From positions 186,001 through 250,000 of the forward strand of contig NZ_JAJGBN010000005.1 of the NCBI RefSeq assembly GCF_020782875.1: a stretch of DNA of 64,000 bases, read 5' to 3'. Positions 1 through 6,748 of the stretch are shown piece by piece. Origin of the DNA: Allomuricauda sp. M10 (GTDB taxonomy: Bacteria; Bacteroidota; Bacteroidia; Flavobacteriales; Flavobacteriaceae). The notes beneath the pieces were generated by a model. That model worked only from the letters and a program-made list of their open reading frames with translations. It was not told the origin of the DNA and made no database searches. Both the position numbers and the translations under genes were made by a program. Within the stretch, counting starts at the first letter, position 1, and every line of letters starts with the position of its first letter.

Positions 1-153
1 GGTGTCATGGGCCTCGGCACGTTCGATGGTCCCCTTGATCGAGCTGTGCTCACAAGAAGTGCAAACGGTCCAGGTCTTGGCCATGACGGTTTGGGTGAGC
101 ACCAGCAGGATGCATACTAGCATAAAGGCGTTATGTTGTGTGTCCGTTCTCAT
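1..153 (-). CDS. nosD: NosD, N-terminal fragment (runs off left edge)
   Basis: Only the first 51 codons are in the window. They give a hydrophobic signal segment (residues about 9-25, ending TVMA) followed by VCTSCEHSSIKGTIERAEAH, which fits the entry to a right-handed beta-helix of the NosD type (S/TIQxAIxxAxxGD). NosD is the periplasmic protein that works with the NosFY ABC transporter in maturing the CuZ site of N2O reductase. The ATG overlaps the stop of the upstream CopD-like gene (ATGA), so the two are probably translationally coupled. The call rests on position in the nos operon plus this short N-terminus. nosF and nosY would be expected further left. Confidence 0.7.
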   Translation of the reverse strand, partial: MRTDTQHNAFMLVCILLVLTQTVMAKTWTVCTSCEHSSIKGTIERAEAHDT

Positions 154-590
154 AAAATTCCTCCACTTCGTGCACTGAACCCGACCAAAACAAATAGGAC
201 AGCAGTGATGGTGACCCCGATGATATGCCATGCCAAAGGCTGTAATTTCTCTTTAGGTATTAAGAAGAACCGGGCATGGATGGCCAATCCTATCGTAATC
301 AGCAACAACATCAATTTTAAGGCAATATGTCGGGTATAATGGTCCCCTAAATCCAAATCGAAAAAGGATGGGGCGTACACTGTGGCCATATAGATACCGG
401 TAACCACCAAGATCAATAGGGAAGGGATGCCTATTTTCTCATACCGCTCCTCAAATTGGGCGATAATGGAAAAATCATTCTTTTTCAGTGCCCTTGGCAA
501 AATGCCAAGGGTAAGGATCAAATGTCCCCCTGTCCATATCGTGGCAGCCAACAAATGAATGAAGATTATTGCCTTGGGTACCATATCCAC
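150..590 (-). CDS. CopD-like four-helix membrane protein of the nos operon
   Basis: A 146-residue integral membrane protein with four predicted helices (about 7-30, 53-72, 88-108, 120-142). His12, Trp19 and His23 in helix 1, and His88 and His105 later, resemble the CopD/DUF2269-type heme or copper membrane fold. The role is not established. In this operon it could deliver copper or electrons to NosZ maturation. The start may be GTG at 590, which shares a base with the upstream cupin stop TAG, or ATG at 584. Its stop overlaps the nosD start. Family assignment is by topology and histidine pattern only. Confidence 0.6.
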   Translation of the reverse strand: MDMVPKAIIFIHLLAATIWTGGHLILTLGILPRALKKNDFSIIAQFEERYEKIGIPSLLILVVTGIYMATVYAPSFFDLDLGDHYTRHIALKLMLLLITIGLAIHARFFLIPKEKLQPLAWHIIGVTITAVLFVLVGFSARSGGIL

Positions 591-889
591 TACCGGATTA
601 TCAAGAATTTAGCATCTGTATTGGCCTTCACCCAGTGTTCTACCCCTTTGGAAAAGCCAAAATGTTGTTGTACCGTTAAAGTAACGATTTGGTTCTCGAT
701 ATAAAAATCGATAGAGCCCTCCAAAACGACCAAATGGACATCTTTGGGAGATATATGCTTTGGAAAGACGGCATCCCTGGCCAAACTGATGCTCAAAATT
801 TCCAATGAAGGTGTTTTGACCAGATGTTCGATCTGTAGACCGTCGAATGGTTGCTGGGCAATGGTGTTGTCGATAGCTATGGCATACAT
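590..889 (-). CDS. Small cupin-domain protein
   Basis: A 99-residue single-domain protein with the cupin pattern. Motif 1 region is FPKHISPKDVHLVVLEGSIDF (residues about 42-62), giving H45 and H52. Motif 2 region is QHFGFSKGVEHWVKA (about 75-89), with H76 and H86. No signal peptide, so probably cytoplasmic. It sits between nosL (10 bp gap) and the CopD-like gene, with which it shares one base. Such small cupins usually bind a metal and act as sensors or simple enzymes. No specific reaction can be assigned. Its presence in the operon suggests a link to copper or N-oxide metabolism. Confidence 0.65.
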   Translation of the reverse strand: MYAIAIDNTIAQQPFDGLQIEHLVKTPSLEILSISLARDAVFPKHISPKDVHLVVLEGSIDFYIENQIVTLTVQQHFGFSKGVEHWVKANTDAKFLIIR

Positions 890-899
890 GGTTCAAAGG

Positions 900-1340
900 T
901 TAGAAGTCCAATTTAAATTGTTGTTTCAGTGCGTTCCAAGTCAAGAGTTCCCCTCCATTGACGTCCTTTACATGTAGGGCGGCTTCTTCTTCTGAAAAGG
1001 CACTTAAAAATGCCCCCATGGGACTTGGAATGTTCTCACTGATCAAATAGGTGGCCTTGGTGGCATCGGTCAGTTCTCCCGGTCGATCAAAATCATTTAC
1101 CAGAAATAGGGCCATGGCGGTTCCGTCCTCATCTTTCAACTGGTTCATCATGCATTCAACGGCATCAAAGTTGAAGACCTTGCCCTTTTTGGTCACCAAT
1201 TGGGCGGCATGTTGTTGGTCAACAATGGTCATACTACAATAGTGGCAGCCGACATGCCCGTAATCAATGGGCTTTGGACGGACTTGGCAGCCCAAGGACA
1301 GGACCCCGACCAAAAATAAAGAGAAAAATAGTTTTTTCAT
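900..1340 (-). CDS. nosL: NosL copper chaperone lipoprotein
   Basis: A 146-residue lipoprotein: signal peptide with lipobox LSLGC (Cys18) and the NosL copper-binding signature C32-x2-C35-x-M37 (GCHYCSM). NosL is an outer- or inner-membrane-anchored Cu(I) chaperone that supplies copper to apo-NosZ together with NosDFY. Later motifs FDAVECMM and the central FLVNDF stretch also fit the family. It lies 8 bp downstream of the 212-residue membrane protein gene, in the order commonly found in Bacteroidota nos clusters. Length is normal for the family and nothing is missing. Confidence 0.92.
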   Translation of the reverse strand: MKKLFFSLFLVGVLSLGCQVRPKPIDYGHVGCHYCSMTIVDQQHAAQLVTKKGKVFNFDAVECMMNQLKDEDGTAMALFLVNDFDRPGELTDATKATYLISENIPSPMGAFLSAFSEEEAALHVKDVNGGELLTWNALKQQFKLDF

Positions 1341-1347
1341 TGGATCG

Positions 1348-1986
1348 TCAATTTTGGTTTTTTGTGCTTTTCCAGCCCATGAATGCAGCCACCAAGGTGA
1401 GCATCATACCCATGAACATGAGCCAGGCACCTGTGGATGGCAAAGAGGTGACGTCAAAATTGAGCATTTTTACATGGCCCAATAGGGGGGGCTTGTAGGT
1501 CATCGGACTTCCATCGGGATTGGTCAATTTCATAATGGCATTGGGATCCAAGTTGGTACCATAGTCCACCAGCCACTCATTGAAATCGTACATGCCCAAT
1601 ATTCCCAATATGGACATCAATAGGAACCACCCGAGGAACCATTTATAGCTTACTTTGCCGAGATATCCCAAAACACCGATCAATACTCCAATACCTACCA
1701 TGATTCCTATGACCATGGGAAAAGTGCCAAATTCCCACATTTCCTCAGCTTTGGGCAAGGTGTGCATACCGATATAGTGGTTCAGGCCATCGATGTTCTG
1801 TATATCAAATTCGCTCACGCCCCGTAGACCATTGATGTGGATGTTCAATCCCAACGGATCGGGATATTGGGGGGCACCCAACATAATGTTCCAAAGGGGG
1901 AAGACATACAATCCCAATAGGAAGAGTGGGCCAAGGATCATTAAAATACCAGCCTTTTTCATTTTTCTTTGATTTAGAGGTTCCAA
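1348..1986 (-). CDS. nos-operon membrane protein, unknown function
   Basis: A protein of 212 residues (ATG at 1986), or 204 residues if the second ATG at 1962 (MKKAG) is used. The second start places the first membrane helix at the very N-terminus and looks more natural. Helices are seen at the N-terminus, at about 90-110, 116-136 and 185-205. Between helices 1 and 2 is an extracytoplasmic stretch with GLNHYIGMH, rich in His and Met. Proteins of this type follow nosZ in many Bacteroidota nos clusters, but I know of no assigned biochemistry. The Met/His-rich loop is compatible with copper handling. Confidence 0.7.
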   Translation of the reverse strand: MEPLNQRKMKKAGILMILGPLFLLGLYVFPLWNIMLGAPQYPDPLGLNIHINGLRGVSEFDIQNIDGLNHYIGMHTLPKAEEMWEFGTFPMVIGIMVGIGVLIGVLGYLGKVSYKWFLGWFLLMSILGILGMYDFNEWLVDYGTNLDPNAIMKLTNPDGSPMTYKPPLLGHVKMLNFDVTSLPSTGAWLMFMGMMLTLVAAFMGWKSTKNQN

Positions 1987-2037
1987 ATTGAATATGATTT
2001 TTGGTGGATTGATGTCGATATACTGAAATTAGGGATT

Positions 2038-2069
2038 AAAGCGGGCAGGTCATCGACACAGCCCGCTTT
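2038..2069 (-). terminator. Intercistronic hairpin downstream of nosZ
   Basis: A perfect 9-bp stem AAAGCGGGC / GCCCGCTTT with a 14-nt loop lies in the 107-bp gap between nosZ and the next operon gene. No strong U-run follows on the minus strand. It therefore looks more like a partial terminator or an mRNA-stabilising hairpin that would raise NosZ output over the assembly genes than a full stop. Confidence 0.6.
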
Positions 2070-2093
2070 GTTCAATGAAGACAATACATCAAA

Positions 2094-4046
2094 TTATTCA
2101 CCGAGGGACCATTTGAGCTCCGTATTGGAATTCGCAGGGGAGACCCTGACATACCCTTGCATCTCTTGGTGCAGTGCAGAACAGAAATCCGTGCAATAGA
2201 ACGGCCATACCCCAACTTGCTTGGGTTCCCAAACAGAGGTCTTGGTCTGTCCGGGCATCACGAGGAGCTCGGATGAGTTTTGGCCGAGGATGGCAAAGCC
2301 ATGGGGTACATCAAAATCCTGTTCGTGGTTGGTGATGTGGAAATACACCTTGTCGCCGACCTTTATACCTTCGATGTTGTCCGGGGTAAAGTGGCTTCGA
2401 ATGGTGGACATGTACACATGGACCTCATTTCCGTCACGTACCACTTTCGATCCGTCTGCGGAAGTCACTGCGTAGGGGTGCCTGTTTTCATCCAATCGAT
2501 AGATTTTCTTGGAATTCGAGGTTAATAGTTCTGCGGGACATCCAGCCGCATAATGGGGCTCCCCATGGGTGGGGAAATCATAGAGCAATTCCATTTTATC
2601 ACCGGAAATATCATATAATTGGGCCGAGTGTTCCATTTCAGGACCGGTAGGCAAATAACGGTCCTTGGTGATCTTGTTCATGGCCACTACATATTTTCCA
2701 AAAGGCTTTCTGGAATTACCCCCTGGGATCATTAGGTGACCCACGGAATAATAGGTGGGTTTTCTGTCGATTACCTCCCAAGTGCCCAATTGCCATTTTA
2801 CCACCTCGGAAGAGATAAAGAATGTGGTATAGGCATTGCCCTTACCATCAAACTCGGTATGTAGTGGGCCAAGGCCACCACTTTTTACCTGTCCTGCCAA
2901 TACATCCTCAAATTTCAGGATTGGGATACCATAGGCCTCCCCATCAAATTTCTGGCCTTCTATGGCCGCAATCATTTTATCAAAGGAGTGTACGGTCAAA
3001 TCAGCGGAGAGTTTACCGTTACCGATAATGTATTGTCCTGTTGGATCTACGTCACATCCATGGGGGGATTTTGGAGTGGGAAGAAAATAAACCGCTCCTG
3101 GTACCTTTGTTGGATCAACGGTCAATACCTCATTGCGCATGGTGGATGTCCCGGTATGGGAGTGTTCATCATATACATTGTGTGCATAATTGGCAGGCAT
3201 TTTGGTGCCGCCACCGTTGTTTACATATTCCTCAATTTTCTTCCAGTTGATGGCAGCAATAAAATCCTTGTCGTTTTGGGAAGCGTTCACTTCCAAAAGG
3301 GAATTGGCCTCTTCCGTATTATAGGTGGTAAAGAAGAACCAACCATGGGACTTTCCACGGCCGGGATGGGAGAGGTCGTAATTGAAACCTGGCATCAAGA
3401 GTTGAAACTTGATGGCCATGTGACCGTGTTCGGGATCGACACTGATAAAGGTCAGGGCACCCTTAAAGTTTCCCTTATATTCATTTATGGGCATATCACG
3501 TTGGGGTACGGGAACAGAAAATCGGGTACCGGCCACTACATATTCGGTGTTCTCCGTAATGAAGGAAGAACTGTGGTTCCCGGCACTGTTGGGGACCTCG
3601 ATGATCTCCGCGGTCTCAAAAGTGCTGAGGTCAACCCTAGCGATACGAGGGGTATTGTTTCCATTGATAAAAATCCATCGTCCATCCAACTCGCCATTGG
3701 TCTGTGAAATGTCAGGGTGGTGCGCATCGTCCCAAGGTACAAATCCATGGGAGGTGTTCAACATCGGCACGGTTTCTTCGGAATACCCATATCCCGATGT
3801 TGGGAACTGGGAGAATACAGGAATCTCCTTGAACATCCTTCCCGAGGGCAATCCGTAAACGGTTAGGTTACCGCTGTAGCCCCCTGAAAGGAAAGCGTAA
3901 TATTCATCTTGCTCACCAGGGGCAACATACACTTTTTCAGCGGCACTGGACGACAGGGCCCCGTTGGAGCTTTGGTTCTGTTGACCACAGGAAAACAGCA
4001 TCAGGGCCACTCCGAAGGTCAAAATTAAATGGTTATAAATTTTCAT
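2094..4046 (-). CDS. nosZ: Nitrous oxide reductase, clade II (Sec/lipoprotein type)
   Basis: A 650-residue N2O reductase that reduces N2O to N2 at the tetranuclear CuZ centre, with electrons entering at CuA. The N-terminus is a Sec lipoprotein signal (lipobox LFSC, Cys20) with no twin-arginine motif, which places it in clade II. The CuZ ligand motif DDAHH (His109-His110) is present. The C-terminal cupredoxin domain carries the CuA ligands C618-x3-C622-x3-H626-x2-M629 (CTDFCSALHQEM). All signature residues checked are intact. It is the third gene of the operon, after cytochrome c and the fasciclin lipoprotein. The enzyme should be anchored facing the periplasm. Confidence 0.97.
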   Translation of the reverse strand: MKIYNHLILTFGVALMLFSCGQQNQSSNGALSSSAAEKVYVAPGEQDEYYAFLSGGYSGNLTVYGLPSGRMFKEIPVFSQFPTSGYGYSEETVPMLNTSHGFVPWDDAHHPDISQTNGELDGRWIFINGNNTPRIARVDLSTFETAEIIEVPNSAGNHSSSFITENTEYVVAGTRFSVPVPQRDMPINEYKGNFKGALTFISVDPEHGHMAIKFQLLMPGFNYDLSHPGRGKSHGWFFFTTYNTEEANSLLEVNASQNDKDFIAAINWKKIEEYVNNGGGTKMPANYAHNVYDEHSHTGTSTMRNEVLTVDPTKVPGAVYFLPTPKSPHGCDVDPTGQYIIGNGKLSADLTVHSFDKMIAAIEGQKFDGEAYGIPILKFEDVLAGQVKSGGLGPLHTEFDGKGNAYTTFFISSEVVKWQLGTWEVIDRKPTYYSVGHLMIPGGNSRKPFGKYVVAMNKITKDRYLPTGPEMEHSAQLYDISGDKMELLYDFPTHGEPHYAAGCPAELLTSNSKKIYRLDENRHPYAVTSADGSKVVRDGNEVHVYMSTIRSHFTPDNIEGIKVGDKVYFHITNHEQDFDVPHGFAILGQNSSELLVMPGQTKTSVWEPKQVGVWPFYCTDFCSALHQEMQGYVRVSPANSNTELKWSLGE

Positions 4047-4085
4047 TGTATTAGGATTTATTCGTTTTTACAGGTTTTACGATTT

Positions 4086-4667
4086 TTACTGGGCAGGGGG
4101 TAGGATGACCTTGTCCACGATATGGACGATTCCATTGCCCGCTGGTACACTGGCAATGATCTTGGCACCTCCGATAAAGACATCATCGCCTTTGACTTCT
4201 ACTGGAACATCTTGATTGTTGGCCTGCCCCAACTTCTTGAACTTTTTCAAAAAGTCCTTGGAATAATTGCCCGGGGTTACATGGTACTTGAGTATATTGG
4301 CCAGGGCTTCCTTGTTCTCCGGTTTTAAAAGATCTTCAACGGTACCTGCGGGTAATGCATCGAAGGCGGCATTGGTGGGGGCGAACACCATAAGGGGTCC
4401 TGCATTGACCAGGGCGTTCTCCAATTCCGCTGCTTGCACCGCAGCCACCAAAGTACTATGGTCGGGTGACCCGATGGCAATCTGGAGTACATTGGGTGTG
4501 GAAGCATCATCCTCGATAAAGGCCTGCCCCTTGTTGCTCTCAATGACCGCATCGGATGTATTCGATTCGGCAGAGGTTGTTTCGTTTTGGGCCCTATCCT
4601 TGCAACCGCCATTGAGCGTAAGCAACAAGATCAGCCCCAGGGTACTGAGTTTAATGGTTGATTTCAT
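4086..4667 (-). CDS. Fasciclin (FAS1) domain lipoprotein
   Basis: A 193-residue lipoprotein with lipobox NGGC (Cys22), a low-complexity Ser/Thr/Glu linker to about residue 55, and one complete FAS1 domain (about 60-190). The domain carries recognisable H1 (LVNAGPLMVFAPTNAAFDAL) and H2 (NGIVHIVDKVILP) boxes. FAS1 domains mediate adhesion or protein-protein contact. Here it sits between the cytochrome c and nosZ genes with small gaps (5 bp and 39 bp), so it is surely co-transcribed. A role as scaffold for the membrane-anchored NosZ or its electron donor is an inference, not an established function. Confidence 0.88.
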   Translation of the reverse strand: MKSTIKLSTLGLILLLTLNGGCKDRAQNETTSAESNTSDAVIESNKGQAFIEDDASTPNVLQIAIGSPDHSTLVAAVQAAELENALVNAGPLMVFAPTNAAFDALPAGTVEDLLKPENKEALANILKYHVTPGNYSKDFLKKFKKLGQANNQDVPVEVKGDDVFIGGAKIIASVPAGNGIVHIVDKVILPPAQ

Positions 4668-4672
4668 ATGTA

Positions 4673-5185
4673 TTATTTTAATGTCCTGAAATATTCAAGG
4701 ATGGCACGGGCCTGGTCTTCGGTCAACCCTTGGTTGGACATGGGCGATCCGTTGAACTCTTGGAGCAGGTCTTTGGCCAAAGGGTCTTGCTGTACCATTT
4801 CCTGAGGGTTCAGGATCATGTTCATCACCCACTCGGGACTCCTTCGCTCCAATACTCCATTGGGTGGCGGACCAATGAATTTTTTGCCGATCCTGTGGCA
4901 CGCCAGACACATTTGTTCGTAGACCTCCTTACCATTGGCGGCCAAGGCCTGATCGATTTCTGGGGCCAAGGTCACGGATTTTATGGGGCCGACACCCTTC
5001 GTGGACATATCCACTCGCTCGGAAGCCTTCACCTCATTGGTCGTATTGGTCTCAACAGGCTGTTCCGTTGCTGCCTTTTTCCGTTGTACGCTGAAACCTT
5101 CCTCTTTTTTTTCCTCTTTCTTGCCGCCGCAGCCCAACAAGATGAGTGCAAAGAACAAGACCATACCTTTTATTGTTGTCTTCAT
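4673..5185 (-). CDS. Membrane-anchored monoheme cytochrome c, probable NosZ donor
   Basis: A 170-residue lipoprotein: lipobox LLGC (Cys19), a charged Lys/Glu linker (20-75), then a class I-type cytochrome c domain with heme motif C93-LA-CH97 and a likely axial Met149 in SPMSN. It is the first gene of the nos operon, 55 bp below the shared operator block, and precedes the fasciclin gene by 5 bp. Clade II nos clusters often carry such a cytochrome (NosC-like) to pass electrons from the bc complex or quinol oxidising proteins to CuA. That donor role is inferred from position. Confidence 0.88.
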   Translation of the reverse strand: MKTTIKGMVLFFALILLGCGGKKEEKKEEGFSVQRKKAATEQPVETNTTNEVKASERVDMSTKGVGPIKSVTLAPEIDQALAANGKEVYEQMCLACHRIGKKFIGPPPNGVLERRSPEWVMNMILNPQEMVQQDPLAKDLLQEFNGSPMSNQGLTEDQARAILEYFRTLK

Positions 5186-5210
5186 GTGATAAATGGTTAA
5201 AATTTTGATT

Positions 5211-5276
5211 CAAATGTATATAGGGTTATATATCTAAAACATGATAATAATCATAAAAAGGATAAAAATGTCTTTT
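5211..5276 (-). promoter_or_regulatory. nos operon promoter with FNR-like palindrome and second conserved site
   Basis: On the minus strand a -7 box TACATTTG occupies 5218-5211. Exactly 22 bp upstream is the palindrome ATGATAATAATCAT (5241-5254), which has the 5-4-5 spacing of Crp/Fnr sites. Its centre lies near -41, the class II activator position. Directly beyond it is AAAAGGATAAAAATGTC (from 5256), part of a 37-bp block (5240-5276) repeated at 9310-9346 with 34/37 identity. The second half of the block may be a site for the divergent Rrf2-type regulator. Which protein binds which part is not known. Confidence 0.8.
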
Positions 5277-5300
5277 AATCTTTGTTAGCATATTGCCATC

Positions 5301-5732
5301 ATGCTATCCAATTCGTCAAAATATGCCATTAAGGGAGTTCTCTATTTAGCATTGAACTCCGATGAGGACCATAAGGTCATGGTCCGGGATATGCATGGGG
5401 TAGTCCATGTGCCCGAAGCCTATCTCGCCAAATTGTTGCAAGAACTTTCCCGTCATGGTGTTATTTCGTCCACTAGGGGACCCAAGGGAGGTTTTTTTTT
5501 AAGTAAAGAAGATAGAAAGCGTTCCCTGATGGATATCGTGAAGGTAATCGATGGGGAAAAAAGGGTGAAATCATGTGTTCTGGGCGTCAAGGATTGCGAT
5601 ACCGACCAGCCCTGCGTGCTCCATAAATTGGTAGGTGCCAACAAATCAAAATTCATCAAAGTATTGGAAAACACAACCATTTTGGATTTGATCGAAGGCA
5701 AAAGGGATGTTGAGGAGTTTTTTCCTGTCTGA
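5301..5732 (+). CDS. Rrf2-family transcriptional regulator (NsrR-like)
   Basis: A 143-residue Rrf2 protein: winged helix-turn-helix over residues 1-75 (VPEAYLAKLLQEL, then the wing STRGPKGGFFLSK) and three cysteines C92, C99 and C105 in the spacing used to hold an iron-sulfur cluster (SCVLGVKDCDTDQPC). NsrR and related members sense NO or redox state through this cluster. It is divergent from the nos operon, and the shared operator block lies in the 115-bp gap. It is therefore the prime local candidate for controlling nos and its own gene. Whether it represses or activates cannot be read from the sequence. Confidence 0.9.
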   Translation: MLSNSSKYAIKGVLYLALNSDEDHKVMVRDMHGVVHVPEAYLAKLLQELSRHGVISSTRGPKGGFFLSKEDRKRSLMDIVKVIDGEKRVKSCVLGVKDCDTDQPCVLHKLVGANKSKFIKVLENTTILDLIEGKRDVEEFFPV

Positions 5733-5793
5733 GCCAAAATTTCTAAAGCTGATCCAAAGGAGTTCCTTTAATTTAAGCCGTACCAGTCATCAA

Positions 5794-5821
5794 AAAGGCC
5801 ATCCACAATGGGATGACCTTT
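5794..5821 (-). terminator. Terminator of the copper-receptor operon
   Basis: Stem AAAGGCCATCC / GGATGACCTTT (one mismatch, 6-nt loop) followed on the minus strand by a run of five T. It lies 33 bp after the lipoprotein stop. It can also serve the convergent Rrf2 gene from the other side. Confidence 0.7.
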
Positions 5822-5853
5822 CAAACAAACGAATAAAAGCGCAAACAACAGCT

Positions 5854-6708
5854 TTAAAATTCAATTTCAAAAAATAAACTGCTTCCTTCATTTTCTTCGG
5901 TAACGTCCTCACCTTTGAGTATATCCCCTTGGTCATTGAGAAGTTTTAGGTTGATCTTCCAATAGCCGGTCATGGTCAAGGACAGTTTTCCGGAATAGAT
6001 TCCAGTATCGGCATCAAAGAGCAGATCTTCATTGTTCGGGGAACTATGGTTGCCCATACTGGGCATTCTGGGATCTATGGCTACCGTGTAATCCACAACT
6101 GCGGGAAAGTTCATCATGGTCTCCATTTTAAAGAGGACCGCGGATAGATCGTTCACGGTGACCTCGGGTGTCAGGGGCATCATGGCCAGTACATATTTTA
6201 CATCGTCCGTTCCGGTGAACACATTCACCGTCCTTTTTCCGTTGGAAGGGGCATTGACGGTAATCTGTTCGGTAGTGGTATAGGTAGTGCCCCCAAAACT
6301 GTATTCCAGGTTCAGTTCCCAATACTCATCATCATTACTGGCCATTTGAAAGACGATAAAACCCTTATAGACGGTATCCTCTCCCGTTGTTGAGATTTCC
6401 GATCTTGGGCAGGAGTGCGCTTTATCGGTCATGTGCATGACCGGGTTCCAATGTATTGTGGCATCGGATACATAGTCCTCTGTCGATAGATCCTTGATAC
6501 GGATGAACAGTTCATTGTACCCCATGGTAAACCCTTCCTGTTCGGAATAGATTTCCAGGGCATGGCCATTGGCCTCGAAACTGCCTGTCAAGTTGAATTC
6601 CTCAAGGGGATTGTCCGCTACGGGAAGTGGGTCATCCGTACCATTGGAACAGGATGCGATTCCCAAGGAAAGGGCAAGAAGGGCGAAAATGGATTTTATA
6701 TTTTTCAT
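5854..6708 (-). CDS. Met/His/Cys-rich copper-site lipoprotein, two YtkA-like domains
   Basis: A 284-residue lipoprotein (lipobox IASC, Cys20) made of two similar beta-sandwich halves. Each half carries a cluster of soft-metal ligands. The first is WNPVMHMTDKAHSCP (M91, H92, M93, H98, C100). The second is IDPRMPSMGNHSSP (M215, M218, H221). The second motif resembles the PxMxxMxH sites of YtkA/FixH-like copper proteins. It is the last gene of a three-gene operon after the OprC-like receptor (40 bp gap), so a surface or periplasmic copper-binding role is likely. The family name is tentative and the ligand motifs are directly visible. Confidence 0.7.
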   Translation of the reverse strand: MKNIKSIFALLALSLGIASCSNGTDDPLPVADNPLEEFNLTGSFEANGHALEIYSEQEGFTMGYNELFIRIKDLSTEDYVSDATIHWNPVMHMTDKAHSCPRSEISTTGEDTVYKGFIVFQMASNDDEYWELNLEYSFGGTTYTTTEQITVNAPSNGKRTVNVFTGTDDVKYVLAMMPLTPEVTVNDLSAVLFKMETMMNFPAVVDYTVAIDPRMPSMGNHSSPNNEDLLFDADTGIYSGKLSLTMTGYWKINLKLLNDQGDILKGEDVTEENEGSSLFFEIEF

Positions 6709-6748
6709 TGTTAGGGTTTTAAATGGGATTTATAAAAAAGTTTTATAA

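Noticed and set aside
2988..3707. 239-codon plus-strand open frame
   Set aside because: It is antisense to nosZ, whose frame, motifs and copper ligands are certain. The translation has no motif.
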